DNA of 64,000 nt from Mycolicibacterium cosmeticum (GTDB lineage Bacteria; Actinomycetota; Actinomycetes; Mycobacteriales; Mycobacteriaceae): contig JACPVS010000011.1 of assembly GCA_016197365.1 (NCBI GenBank), positions 62,001 through 126,000 of the forward strand. The letters run 5' to 3'. The position numbers and the translations under genes are program-made. Shown piece by piece: positions 21,340 through 33,851 of the stretch (position 1 is the stretch's first letter; each line of letters opens with the position of its first letter). The notes beneath the pieces are model-generated. The model was not told the DNA's origin. It saw only the letters and a program-made list of their open reading frames with translations, and searched no databases.

Positions 21340-22655
21340 GTGACCGTGGAGTTGGCGCATCCGTCGACCGAACCGCTGGCGTCACGGTCGCCGGCCACCC
21401 CTGCGCACCCCAGATGGTGGTTCCTGTGGACCACGCCGGGCCGGATCCTGACCATCGGCATGGTGCTGTCCGCTCTCGTCATCGCCTGCGCCTTCGCGAC
21501 GTCACGCACCGTCGATGACCGCCAGCAGGCGCTGACCACCGTGCTCAACCACACCGAACCGCTGTCGTTCGCGGCCGGCCAGCTCTACACCACGCTCTCG
21601 GTCGCCGACGCCGCCGCGGCGACGGCGTTCATCGCGGGGGCCGAACCCACCGCGGTCCGGCAGCGTTACGAACAGGCCATCACCGATGCCTCGGTCGCCG
21701 TCACCCGGGCCTCCAGCGGGTTGACCGACGAGCCGATGATCCAGCTGCTCGGCCGGGTCAACGGGCAACTGGCCATCTACACCGGGCTGGTCGAGACCGC
21801 CAGGACCAACAACCGGGCAGGCAACCCGGTCGGTTCGTCGTATCTATCCGAGGCGTCGGCGTTGATGCAGACCCAGATCCTGCCCGACGCCCAGCGGCTC
21901 TACGAGTTCACCTCGGCGCGGGTCGACTCCGAGACGGCCGCCTCGGCCCGCATCCCGGCCTCGGTCATCATCGTCGTGACCGCGACCATCCTGTTCGGGC
22001 TGTTCGCCAACCGCTGGCTGACCAGGCGGACGCGGCGCCGGGTGAACATCGGTTTTGTCGCGGGCGGACTGGCGGTGCTGATTATGGTGGTCTGGGTGGG
22101 TACCGCACTGGTCATCTCGACCACCGACAGCCGGAGTGCGAAAAACACTGCGGCGCAATCGTTGAAGACGGTCACCACGATGGCCATCACGGCACAGCAG
22201 GCCCGCGCCGACGAGACGCTGGCCCTGGTGCGCCGTGGCGATGAAGATGTGCGCAAGCAGTCCTACTATCAGCGCATCGACGCCATGCAGCAGCAACTGT
22301 CGATATATCTGGGCAGTGACGACGTGAACAAGGGCGACCTGGCCGACGCCGAACAACTGCTGCGCAAGTGGCGGGCGGCCGATGACCGGATCAACGCCTA
22401 CATCGCCGTCGGTGACTACCAGGCCGCCACCCAGGTGGCGCTCGGCGCCGGTGAGGACGACTCCACCCCCGCCTTCGGCAAGCTCGACGAGGCCCTCGCC
22501 AAGGGCATCGCGGACAGCCGCAACCAGTTGCGGACCGATATCGCCAACGCCCGCCGGGTGCTGGCCGGCGCGACGTTCGGCGCCGCCGCGCTGAGCGTGA
22601 TCGCCGCGATCGCCGTCACGCTCGGTCTGTGGCCCCGGCTGAGTGAGTACCGCTA

Positions 22656-22656
<1 letters not shown>
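21340..22656 (+). CDS. glnX: Membrane sensor protein GlnX
   Basis: 438 residues with four membrane helices (about 35-55, 205-230, 240-262 and 408-432) and two exported helical sensor-like domains between helices 1-2 and 3-4. A strong RBS (GGAGGGAGGG) precedes GTG 21340. In mycobacteria GlnX relays binding of aspartate or glutamate by the lipoprotein GlnH to the kinase PknG; the same three-gene order is found here (ortholog of Rv0412c). No kinase or cyclase domain. Divergent from mutT3. Confidence 0.9.
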
Positions 22657-26271
<3,615 letters not shown>

Positions 26272-26273
26272 CG

Positions 26274-27389
26274 TCAGCCCTCCAACAGGGTGGCGCACGC
26301 GCGGGCGATGGCGAGTTCCTCGTTGGTGGGGATGACCAGCACCGTGGTCGGTGACTTGTCGGCCGAGATGCGTCGCGCCACCCGCTCGGGGGCGGAGTTG
26401 AGACCTTCATCGAGTTCGATTCCCAGCGCGGACAATCCGGACAGCGCGTCACGGCGGACCAGCGCGTCGTTCTCCCCCACTCCGGCGGTGAAGGTGATGA
26501 CGTCCGCACGGCCCAACAGCGCCAGATACGCCCCGACGTACTTGCGCAGCCGGTGGATGTAGACGTCGTAGGCCAGCTGGGCGTCGGCGTCACCGGCGTC
26601 GATGCGATTGTGCAGTTCCCGGAAGTCGGTTTCGCCACCCAGCCCGAACACACCGGAGCGGCGGTTGAGCATGGTCTCGATGTCTTCGACCGACATGCCT
26701 GCGGTCCGCCACAGGTACATGATGATGCCGGGGTCCAGGTCACCCGAGCGGGTGCCCATCACCAGGCCCTCCATCGGGGTCAGGCCCATCGAGGTGTCGA
26801 TCGGCCGGCCGCCCGCGATCGCCGAGGCCGATGCGCCGTTACCCAGATGCAGCACAATCTGATTCAGGGAATCCAGCGGGGCGTCCAGGAAGAGGGCGGC
26901 CTGCTCGCTGACGTACCGGTGCGAGGTGCCGTGAAAACCGTAGCGCCGGATGTGCCACTGGTCGGCGACCTCGCGGTCGATGGCGTACTCCGCCGCCGCC
27001 GCGGGCAGATCGTGGAAGAACGCGGTGTCGAACACCGCGATGTGCGGCAGGCCGGGCAGCAGCGTGCGGGCCTCCCTGATACCCAGCACCGCCGGTGGAT
27101 TGTGCAGCGGCGCCAGGGGCGCCAGCTCGTCGATGCGGGCCAGCAGGTCATCGTCGATCAGCGTCGGCTGGTAGAAGTTGCGGCCGCCGTGCACCACCCG
27201 GTGCCCCACCGCCACCAGGTCATCGGTGCTCACCCCGGCGTCGGTCAGGCCGGCGAACACCTGCTGCAGCGCCTCGCGGTAGTCGGTGACGCGCTCCGCG
27301 ATGCCGCTGCACAACGACGTCCCGGAATCAGGTTCCAGCACCTGATATTTCACGGAGGAGGAGCCCGAGTTCAGTACCAGTACGCTCAT
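26274..27389 (-). CDS. ackA: Acetate kinase
   Basis: 371 residues. Interconverts acetyl-phosphate + ADP and acetate + ATP. Family signatures: [11 protein letters not shown] at the start, [30 protein letters not shown], and [12 protein letters not shown] overlap with pta. Ortholog of Rv0409. Confidence 0.97.
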   Translation of the reverse strand: MSVLVLNSGSSSVKYQVLEPDSGTSLCSGIAERVTDYREALQQVFAGLTDAGVSTDDLVAVGHRVVHGGRNFYQPTLIDDDLLARIDELAPLAPLHNPPAVLGIREARTLLPGLPHIAVFDTAFFHDLPAAAAEYAIDREVADQWHIRRYGFHGTSHRYVSEQAALFLDAPLDSLNQIVLHLGNGASASAIAGGRPIDTSMGLTPMEGLVMGTRSGDLDPGIIMYLWRTAGMSVEDIETMLNRRSGVFGLGGETDFRELHNRIDAGDADAQLAYDVYIHRLRKYVGAYLALLGRADVITFTAGVGENDALVRRDALSGLSALGIELDEGLNSAPERVARRISADKSPTTVLVIPTNEELAIARACATLLEG

Positions 27390-29449
27390 TCGCCCTGCGC
27401 CTGGATAGCCGTGATCGCCACGGTGTTGACGATATCCTCCACCAGCGCACCCCGGGAGAGGTCGTTGACGGGTTTGTTGAGGCCCTGCAGCACCGGGCCG
27501 ATGGCGATGGCGCCGGCGCTACGCTGGACCGCCTTGTAGGTGTTGTTGCCGGTGTTGAGGTCCGGGAAGATCAGCACGGTGGCCTGGCCGGCCACCGGCG
27601 AGTCCGGCATCTTGGTGATCGCCACCGACGGTTCCACCGCCGCGTCGTACTGGATGGGACCCTCCACCAGCAGGCTGGGTTCCCGTTCACGCACCAGTTC
27701 GGTTGCGGCCCTGACCTTGTCGACGTCGGCCCCGGTGCCCGAGGTGCCCGTCGAGTAGGACAGCATCGCGACCCTGGGATCGATGCCGAACTGCGCGGCG
27801 GTGCGCGCCGAGGAGATCGCGATGTCGGCGAGCTGCTCGGAGGTCGGGTCGGGCACGATGGCGCAGTCGCCGTAGGCCAGCACCTTGTCTTCCAGGCACA
27901 TCAGGAAGATGCTGGACACGGTGTTGACGCCGGGTTGGGTCTTGATGATCTCGAAGGCGGGCCGCACGGTGTGGGCGGTGGTGTGCGCCGCACCCGAGAC
28001 CATGCCGTCGACCATCTGGTTGTGCACCAGCATGGTGCCGAAATACGATACGTCGTGGATGATCTCGCGGGCCTGCTCGACGGTGACACCCTTCTTGCGG
28101 CGCAGTTCGGCGTACTGCTCGGCGAACTGGTCACACAGCTCGCTGGTGCGCGGGTTGAGCACCTGCGCGCCGTCCAGGTCGACGCCCAGTTCGGCGGCGC
28201 GCGCCCGCACCGCCGCTTCGTCGCCGAGGATTGTCAGGTCGGCGACCCGGTGCGCCAGCAGCCTGCCTGCCGCGCGCAGGATCCGGTCGTCGTCGCCTTC
28301 GGGCAGCACGATGCGCTTGCGGTCGTTGCGGGCGCGGTCCTGCAGCTGATAGGTGAACATCTGCGGGGTGACCACTTCGGGGATCGGAATGGCCAGCTGC
28401 GCAAGCAGATCCGCGGTGTCGACGTGGGTCTCCATCAGCGCCAGGGCGGTGTCGATCTTGCGGGTCGAGGCCGCGGTGACCCGGCCGCGGGCCTTGGACA
28501 CCGCGCGCGCGGTGTCGTAGGTGCCCGAGTCGGTGGCGATGACCGGCAGCCGCAGCTTGAGGCCGTCGACCAGTTTGGCCACCGCCGGGTGCAGCGCCAG
28601 CCCGCCGTTGAGGATCAGGCAGGCCAGCGACGGGAAGTTCTCGGCGGCATGGGCGCCCATCACCGCCATCACCACGTCGGATCGGTCACCGGGGGTGATG
28701 ACGGCCATGCCGTCGCTCAGGCGTTCCAGCACATGTTCGGCGGTCATCCCCGCGACCAGCACGCTCAACGCTTCGCGGCTCAGCAGTGCCTCGTCACCTC
28801 CGGTCAAGGTGCCGTTCACCGCGTCGCGCAGTTCGGCGACCGACGGGGCGACCAGCAGTGGTTCCTCGGGCAGCACATAGCTTTTCGGGCCCAGCGGTGC
28901 CAGCGCGGCGGCCACCTCGGTCAGCTGGGCGGGGTCGCAGCGGTTGGCCACCACCGCCGCCGTGTGCGCATGCTGGGCGCTGAGCTCGGCCAGGCAGAGT
29001 TCGACCACCTGGGTGACCTCGGCCGGGCTGCGATCCGAGGCCCGCACCGCCAGCACCACCGGGGCGCCCAGGTTGACCGCGATCCGCGCGTTGACCGCCA
29101 ACTCGCTGGGGCTGGCGACATCGGTGTAGTCGCTGCCCACGATGACGACGGCGTCGCACTGGTCGGCCACGTGGTGGTAGCGCTCGACGATCTCGGCGAT
29201 GGCGCCGTCCAGATCCTCGTGCAACCGCTGGTAGCTGACCCCGACGCTCTCCTGGTAGTCCAGCCCGGCCGTGGTGCGGGCCAGCAGCAGCTCCAGGATG
29301 TAGTCCCGCTTCTCGCCGCTTCGTGCCACGGGCCTGAACACCCCCACCTTGGCGACCGTGGCCGCCAACCGCGCCAGGATGCCGAGCGCGATGGTCGACT
29401 TTCCGGTGTCGCCTTCGGGTGAGGCGATGTAGATCGCTGACGCTGCCAT
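27386..29449 (-). CDS. pta: Phosphate acetyltransferase (long form)
   Basis: 687 residues from ATG 29449. The N-terminal third is a BioD-like P-loop domain ([10 protein letters not shown]), the middle a DRTGG domain, and the C-terminal about 330 residues the PTA catalytic domain (R-I-V-L-P-E-G-D-D at its start; [12 protein letters not shown] later). Converts acetyl-CoA + phosphate to acetyl-phosphate. In M. tuberculosis fgd1 lies immediately upstream (Rv0407-Rv0408); here 10 kb of other genes intervene. Ortholog of Rv0408. Confidence 0.97.
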   Translation of the reverse strand: MAASAIYIASPEGDTGKSTIALGILARLAATVAKVGVFRPVARSGEKRDYILELLLARTTAGLDYQESVGVSYQRLHEDLDGAIAEIVERYHHVADQCDAVVIVGSDYTDVASPSELAVNARIAVNLGAPVVLAVRASDRSPAEVTQVVELCLAELSAQHAHTAAVVANRCDPAQLTEVAAALAPLGPKSYVLPEEPLLVAPSVAELRDAVNGTLTGGDEALLSREALSVLVAGMTAEHVLERLSDGMAVITPGDRSDVVMAVMGAHAAENFPSLACLILNGGLALHPAVAKLVDGLKLRLPVIATDSGTYDTARAVSKARGRVTAASTRKIDTALALMETHVDTADLLAQLAIPIPEVVTPQMFTYQLQDRARNDRKRIVLPEGDDDRILRAAGRLLAHRVADLTILGDEAAVRARAAELGVDLDGAQVLNPRTSELCDQFAEQYAELRRKKGVTVEQAREIIHDVSYFGTMLVHNQMVDGMVSGAAHTTAHTVRPAFEIIKTQPGVNTVSSIFLMCLEDKVLAYGDCAIVPDPTSEQLADIAISSARTAAQFGIDPRVAMLSYSTGTSGTGADVDKVRAATELVREREPSLLVEGPIQYDAAVEPSVAITKMPDSPVAGQATVLIFPDLNTGNNTYKAVQRSAGAIAIGPVLQGLNKPVNDLSRGALVEDIVNTVAITAIQAQGE

Positions 29450-29488
29450 GGTTAGAGCCAACCAAATGACCGAACGTGAGCCAACTCG

Positions 29489-30925
29489 TCACGGGTCATC
29501 GGTGTCCGCTCCGGGTGGGTTGAGGAGTTCTTCGGGGTGGAAGTGGTGGTTGGTGCGGTCTTGGCTGGTGTCCAGTAGTGGTGGTGGGTGCCATTGGGCG
29601 CGGCCGGTGGTGGGGTTGATGGTGGTGGTCCAGCCGGTGTTGTAGGCCAGCAGGTTGTCGGGTCCGCAGCCCAGGATGATGGTGTCGGCATCGGTTGTGC
29701 CGCCGGTGGCCCAGCCGTGGACGTGGTTGGCCTGGCAGTGGTCGGCGGGGGCGAAGCACCCGGGTCGGGTGCAGCCACGGTCGCGTGCGATCGCCACGAG
29801 TCGTTGCGCTTTGGACGCCAAGCGTTTGGTGCGTCCCAAATACAACGGTTCGGCGGTGTGTTTGGCGAAGAGCAGAAAGTAGTGATGGGCGTGCGCGGCC
29901 AGGCGCATCAGATCGGGGATCGAGAGCTTCACGCCGCTGCTGCTGTGGGCCACCCCGGACCGCTTTTCCAGGTCGTCCAGGGTCGCGGTGATGACCACGG
30001 TGACCGGCAGTCCGCCGTGTTGGCCGAGTTTCTTGGACATGAGGGTTTCCCGGCACAGCATTTTGAACGCGTCATGGGCGCGCCGGGACGGGGTGCGGGT
30101 GTCGCGTTCGGCGGCCTCGGTGAAGCGCTGTGCGGCGTCGAGCTCCTCATGGGTGTCGGGGTCCAGTGGGTTCGGGCTCGGGTTGGGGATCGGTTCGGTA
30201 TCGGCGGGATTGTTGACCCCGGGCGCGGCCCAGACCGATTCGACGGTTTTCCAATAGGCGGCGGTTTCGGCGTCGAGGTGGCCGCTGACTCGGTAGTTGC
30301 CGTCGGCGTCTTGGGGTCCCAGCCGCGGGCCGGGTTGGTGGGCGGCCAGGTCGGGGCTGTTGCCGTCCTGGTTGAGCGCGTACACCATCTGCGCGCCGGC
30401 ATCCCGGACGGTTTCGGGTGGATTCGCGGTGGCGATGCGTACCAGGGTGTCTTCCCACTGTGCGCGTAGTGCCACGGTGATGTGGCGATCGGCTCTGCGC
30501 AGCACGGTGTGAATTTCTTCGACGTGTTCGACATTGATCGCCCCCGCAGCCAACGCGGCCGCGCACAGCGGCAGAACGGGATCGAGCACCTCGCCGCCGA
30601 TGACGTGCCGGGGACTGAGAGCCTCGCCCTGCTTGACCCGGGCTTTGGCTGCTGCCTGACTGATGCCCAACCGCAGCGCCAGAATGTCAGGCCAGGATTT
30701 CCCGCCGATCTCCCGGGCGGTGACCTGACTCTGCAGGGCGGTCAGGATCCGGTGATCCGCATCCGCCGTGGCGCGGACCAGGTGTTCCCGACGGGATTGC
30801 AGTTCCAGCAGTTCCGCAACCGTGAACGCGGTGAAGTCCACGCCGGCGAGCTGACGGCGTGCGGTGTCGAACGCATCGAAAGCAGCCTGCACTGCTTCCC
30901 GGTCCGACACCACATTCGCTGACAT
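29489..30925 (-). CDS. 13E12-repeat-family DUF222 / HNH endonuclease domain protein
   Basis: 478 residues. Long helical DUF222 region (about 1-370), then an HNH domain with R-G-C-T-R-P-G-C, C-Q-A-N-H-V-H-G-W and C-G-P-D-N, whose cysteines form the zinc knuckle. The ATG at 30925 is supported by TAACGT seven bases upstream (leaderless pattern); a TTG ten codons earlier is the alternative. Members are multi-copy in mycobacteria (REP13E12) and linked to recombination and phage attachment, but the activity is not established. It sits exactly at the junction where pta loses its usual neighbour. Two DnaA-box-like sites lie upstream. Confidence 0.85.
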   Translation of the reverse strand: MSANVVSDREAVQAAFDAFDTARRQLAGVDFTAFTVAELLELQSRREHLVRATADADHRILTALQSQVTAREIGGKSWPDILALRLGISQAAAKARVKQGEALSPRHVIGGEVLDPVLPLCAAALAAGAINVEHVEEIHTVLRRADRHITVALRAQWEDTLVRIATANPPETVRDAGAQMVYALNQDGNSPDLAAHQPGPRLGPQDADGNYRVSGHLDAETAAYWKTVESVWAAPGVNNPADTEPIPNPSPNPLDPDTHEELDAAQRFTEAAERDTRTPSRRAHDAFKMLCRETLMSKKLGQHGGLPVTVVITATLDDLEKRSGVAHSSSGVKLSIPDLMRLAAHAHHYFLLFAKHTAEPLYLGRTKRLASKAQRLVAIARDRGCTRPGCFAPADHCQANHVHGWATGGTTDADTIILGCGPDNLLAYNTGWTTTINPTTGRAQWHPPPLLDTSQDRTNHHFHPEELLNPPGADTDDP

Positions 30926-30964
30926 GTTCGAAACGTTACGCCGAGCCACTGACAAAAGCTGGAG

Positions 30965-30991
30965 TTATCCACAGTCGCCGATTCATCCACA
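30965..30991 (+). other. Two DnaA-box-like sequences
   Basis: TTATCCACA (30965-30973) is a perfect consensus 9-mer and TCATCCACA (30983-30991) differs at one base, 18 bases apart start to start. A weaker inverse copy (TTGTCCGCG on the minus strand, 31006-30998) follows. They lie in the 117-base gap upstream of the HNH gene. Whether DnaA binds here is untested. Confidence 0.4.
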
Positions 30992-31041
30992 GATCAACGC
31001 GGACAACAGGATTGGACCTTGACAATCGCGGCGATCCAGGT

Positions 31042-31764
31042 TCAGGAACGGCCTACGAGGATGCATTCGATGCGGCCCATCAGTTCGTCCGGATCATCAC
31101 CGGGGTCGTCATTCCACGCCACCAACGCGTCGAGCAGATTGTGCGGTTCGATGGTGAACTGCAGGCCCAGCAGCACGGTCTTCACGTCAGCACTTTCCTC
31201 GACTGCGCTGTAAGAGATTTCGGCCTGTAACGATCTCGCGCCGCTCACCGAGTTCGGCACCATTCTGGGCTCGATGGACCGAACACTCCCACGCGACAGC
31301 TCGATCGGTCCGTCCTTCGACGCCGCCAAACGAACCGTCAGAGCCGACGGCGAAATTTCCAGCGAACACCCGCGCCACATCGTCACGTAGCTGTACACAA
31401 CGACAGGCATCAGGATCAACAAGATGATCCCGCCAAACCGAAGCCACACCGGATTGCTTGGGTCACAGCTTGCCGAAATCATCGCAACAGCCATGAGCGG
31501 AAGGCCCAGATTCAAGAAGTACGCGCTGCCCTCGTACCACGGGATGTATCGGCAGACGATGCCATGCGGAGTCCTGCTGACACCAGCGCGGAAGAGAGTA
31601 CGTCGTCCGATAGCGACGACGAACGCCAGGCAGATGATGAAAATTGCCCAGTACCAATGCAATCCAGCCGAAACCGTCCACACTCCCACCACGAACAGCA
31701 CACCTGCTACGACGTACCTCAACCATCGCCGTCCATGCTGATTGGAACCGGCATCCACCATCAT
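31042..31764 (-). CDS. Four-helix membrane protein, candidate immunity protein of the T7SS-type cassette
   Basis: 240 residues. Helices at about 13-30, 33-50, 80-98 and 107-125, then a soluble C-terminal domain of about 110 residues with a beta-rich, PH-like look (S-L-E-I-S-P-S-A-L-T-V-R-L). ATGA overlap with the gene before it makes it the last of four coupled genes behind a predicted secreted effector with a membrane-inserting domain; being a multi-helix membrane protein in that place suggests protection against it. Base composition is lower in GC than the core genes (two 60-base lines counted by hand gave 60 and 62 percent). No family name recognised. Confidence 0.75.
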   Translation of the reverse strand: MMVDAGSNQHGRRWLRYVVAGVLFVVGVWTVSAGLHWYWAIFIICLAFVVAIGRRTLFRAGVSRTPHGIVCRYIPWYEGSAYFLNLGLPLMAVAMISASCDPSNPVWLRFGGIILLILMPVVVYSYVTMWRGCSLEISPSALTVRLAASKDGPIELSRGSVRSIEPRMVPNSVSGARSLQAEISYSAVEESADVKTVLLGLQFTIEPHNLLDALVAWNDDPGDDPDELMGRIECILVGRS

Positions 31765-32276
31765 CGACCACCATTCGTTTTCACGGTGAGCCAGATATCG
31801 GATGTCCTCACCGGCGAATCTTGTAACGCAGTCACCGTCAGTTGCGCGATCAGTGTCTCCTGTTCAGTCGCGATAATTCGGGACCTTGACTCACTGTCGA
31901 TGGTGCCCAACTCGTGATCGATTTTCATGGCCAGGAGGCCGACAATTCCGACACCCTCTGTGGCCGCCCCCAACTCGCGCCGCATCTCACTACACCCCGG
32001 TACCAACTGAACTTGTTGTTCGGCCAACATCTCGAAGACTCCGTCGCCAGGAAGGCCAGCCTCGATTCGATGCATAGTCAACACCGCGTTGGCACAGAAA
32101 CCTCCCTTGCAGGGGCCCGTGCGACAAATCCACACCCGCATTCCGACGGTTAAATCCAGGAGTTCCCAGCCTCGAGGAGCGCCGACCTCGACGATCAGCC
32201 CGGGAAATTGGTCGGCCGGAGCGACGGCAATGGCCCTCTCTCGCAGGTAGTGATCGAGCCTCGACGTACGGCTCAT
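31761..32276 (-). CDS. Cytosolic LpqN/LpqT-like (Mog1/PsbP-type fold) protein, candidate effector chaperone
   Basis: 171 residues from ATG 32276. The layout matches the LpqN/LpqT family: G-W-E-L-L-D near residue 40, a strand with N-A-V-L-T-M-H-R-I-E-A, the helix V-F-E-M-L-A-E-Q-Q, and late paired strands (R-S-R-I-I-A-T-E-Q, L-I-A-Q-L-T-V-T-A). Unlike LpqN it has no signal peptide or lipobox, so it should stay in the cytosol. This is the fold class I associate with the Eag chaperones (DUF1795) that shield transmembrane segments of T6SS effectors; here it is coupled by ATGA to an effector with such segments. Family assignment moderately sure, chaperone role inferred. Confidence 0.7.
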   Translation of the reverse strand: MSRTSRLDHYLRERAIAVAPADQFPGLIVEVGAPRGWELLDLTVGMRVWICRTGPCKGGFCANAVLTMHRIEAGLPGDGVFEMLAEQQVQLVPGCSEMRRELGAATEGVGIVGLLAMKIDHELGTIDSESRSRIIATEQETLIAQLTVTALQDSPVRTSDIWLTVKTNGGR

Positions 32277-33418
32277 CCGAAGTCGAACACGGATTCCACC
32301 GCGTCTGACACCGGATCCCAAAGCCAACCGATGCCTTTCGACACGCCTAGGGCTGCGCCTCCTCCGACCACGGCACCCGCAACCAGACCAACGGCAGTTC
32401 CAGCGCCGGGCACCACTGATCCGATCGTTCCGCCTGCAACCACGTCCGCCAAGAAGCCGCCGGCCGCCGCGCCCATGTACAGCCCCGCGGCAGTGCCCCC
32501 CGCTTCCCGCGTCACCGCCTCCGCCACCGAGTTCCCGTCGTGAACATCCGACATCACGGCCGGGACAGCGGCCGCCGCAGCAACCACCCCGCCCATGCGG
32601 GAGAATCCCTTGAGTTCGAACCCACCGATCGACGGATCCTCCAGCCACTTCAACAGGCCCGGGTCAGCTGCGCCCGGACCGGTAGAGGGCCCCTGGCTTA
32701 TCGCCTTGGTCGCCGCCTGTCGGACCCCGTCGGCCGTTCCCCCGGCCACTGCGCCGGAGGCTCCGATCGCCACGTCGGTCTTGGTCACGGATGGTTGTTC
32801 GGCTTCGCCCTCTCCTTCTCCGCCGGCGTCCGCGGCGCCGGGGAGAGTCTCACCCGTCAACGGCGCCATATCGACTTCGGATGCCGCCAGCCTTGCCGCG
32901 TATGCATCACGATTCTGCTGGACCTCGCCCAACGTGATCCGAACGGTCGCGAGGGCCGCGTCGTGCAGCGCCTTGGTGTCCTGCTTCGCCGCTTTGGCGG
33001 CGCCGATCGCGTCGTCAGCTCCATGCAGGAACGCATCCAGTGAGGCGATGTCCGCATCGGAGGTGCGCTGAGCCGTCGCCAGGGCGGCGGCCACGTTCTC
33101 CAGATCGAGGGCGATCTTGGCGAGCTGCGACTTCTGCAGGTGCAGTGTCGTCGTGGCTCGCGCCACGCCCGACGAGTCGGTGATCGGATGCTCGACACCG
33201 TTGTGCCGCCAGCCTTGTTCGAATCGTTGTTTGGCCGCGTTGAAGTCGTTCTCGACCTCGGTGGCCGAGCCCGCCGCCGCGTGGAACGCATCCGCCTGAG
33301 CGTTGATCGCCGACGGGTCTCCCGCTTGCAGTTGGTCGTTGACCTGCCACGGGTCGCCGCCCGCCGCAGAGATCAGATCGCCGACGGACAGGTTGACCAA
33401 TCCGAGTGGTGGCGGCAT
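32273..33418 (-). CDS. Putative type VII secretion effector with glycine-zipper C-terminus
   Basis: 381 residues from ATG 33418. Residues 1-185 are almost all helical, with L-S-V-G-D-L-I-S-A-A-G-G-D-P-W near the start and F-E-Q-G-W at about 67-71, in the manner of long WXG/LXG-type mycobacterial substrates (DUF4226-like). A Gly/Glu-rich linker (about 190-220) leads to a C-terminal region with hydrophobic stretches at 275-290 and 306-363, the latter a run of G-x3-G spaced glycines (G-A-A-A-G-G-F, G-T-A-V-G-L-V-A-G-A). No enzyme motif is seen. A pore-forming or membrane-inserting effector is the best reading; a structural surface protein is the alternative. Confidence 0.72.
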   Translation of the reverse strand: MPPPLGLVNLSVGDLISAAGGDPWQVNDQLQAGDPSAINAQADAFHAAAGSATEVENDFNAAKQRFEQGWRHNGVEHPITDSSGVARATTTLHLQKSQLAKIALDLENVAAALATAQRTSDADIASLDAFLHGADDAIGAAKAAKQDTKALHDAALATVRITLGEVQQNRDAYAARLAASEVDMAPLTGETLPGAADAGGEGEGEAEQPSVTKTDVAIGASGAVAGGTADGVRQAATKAISQGPSTGPGAADPGLLKWLEDPSIGGFELKGFSRMGGVVAAAAAVPAVMSDVHDGNSVAEAVTREAGGTAAGLYMGAAAGGFLADVVAGGTIGSVVPGAGTAVGLVAGAVVGGGAALGVSKGIGWLWDPVSDAVESVFDFG

Positions 33419-33750
33419 CAACGCGCTTCGAGGCCGGCCTCGGCGGCGTTCAGCGCATCGGCGGACGACACGTCAGCGGCGGTGAATTGGTCTGCGCCCG
33501 AATGACTCTTCTCACCGACCCCAGTCAGGTCACGATGATGCGCATTCAGCTGGTCGACATGGGCTTCATGCGCTTGAGCGACGGCACGGTGGTATGACTG
33601 CGCGGCCTCGAAGTCTCCGAACATCCCTGCCGGCGGCTTCTTCTCAGCGAGTCGACTCGCCGCGGCCAGTGCTGTAGCTGCCGCGTCGATGCACCGGGCA
33701 GCACCTGCATGCAGATGATCCGTATCGACTTCCATACCGACCTCGGCCAC
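33418..33750 (-). CDS. Small helical DUF2563-like partner of the T7SS-type effector
   Basis: 110 residues. GTG 33750 is preferred because GGGAGGAG lies six bases upstream; ATG 33735 (M-E-V-D-T-D-H-L) is the alternative. The pattern V-D-T-D-H-L, G-M-F-G-D-F-E-A-A-Q-S-Y-H, A-H-x-x-H-V-x-x-L-x-x-H-H-x-x-L is that of mycobacterial DUF2563 proteins, small helical hairpins encoded next to T7SS substrates. It is the first gene of the cassette; its stop and the effector ATG share one base (TGATG), which suggests equal amounts and a complex. Confidence 0.75.
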   Translation of the reverse strand: MAEVGMEVDTDHLHAGAARCIDAAATALAAASRLAEKKPPAGMFGDFEAAQSYHRAVAQAHEAHVDQLNAHHRDLTGVGEKSHSGADQFTAADVSSADALNAAEAGLEAR

Positions 33751-33851
33751 GACCGGCTCCTCCCCCGAGACATCCCCAGATAAAGAGCCTACCGGTTCCA
33801 AATCTGTGAGATTGCAGGGAAATTGCTGGGAGCGGCAACCCGGCCGTCACC

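Noticed and set aside
27935..29422. 495-codon plus-strand frame opposite pta
   Set aside because: No domain, His/Arg-rich, antisense to a clear pta gene.
29489..30925. Homing endonuclease or intein
   Set aside because: The HNH motif is part of the free-standing DUF222/13E12 family; no host gene is interrupted and no splice residues are present.
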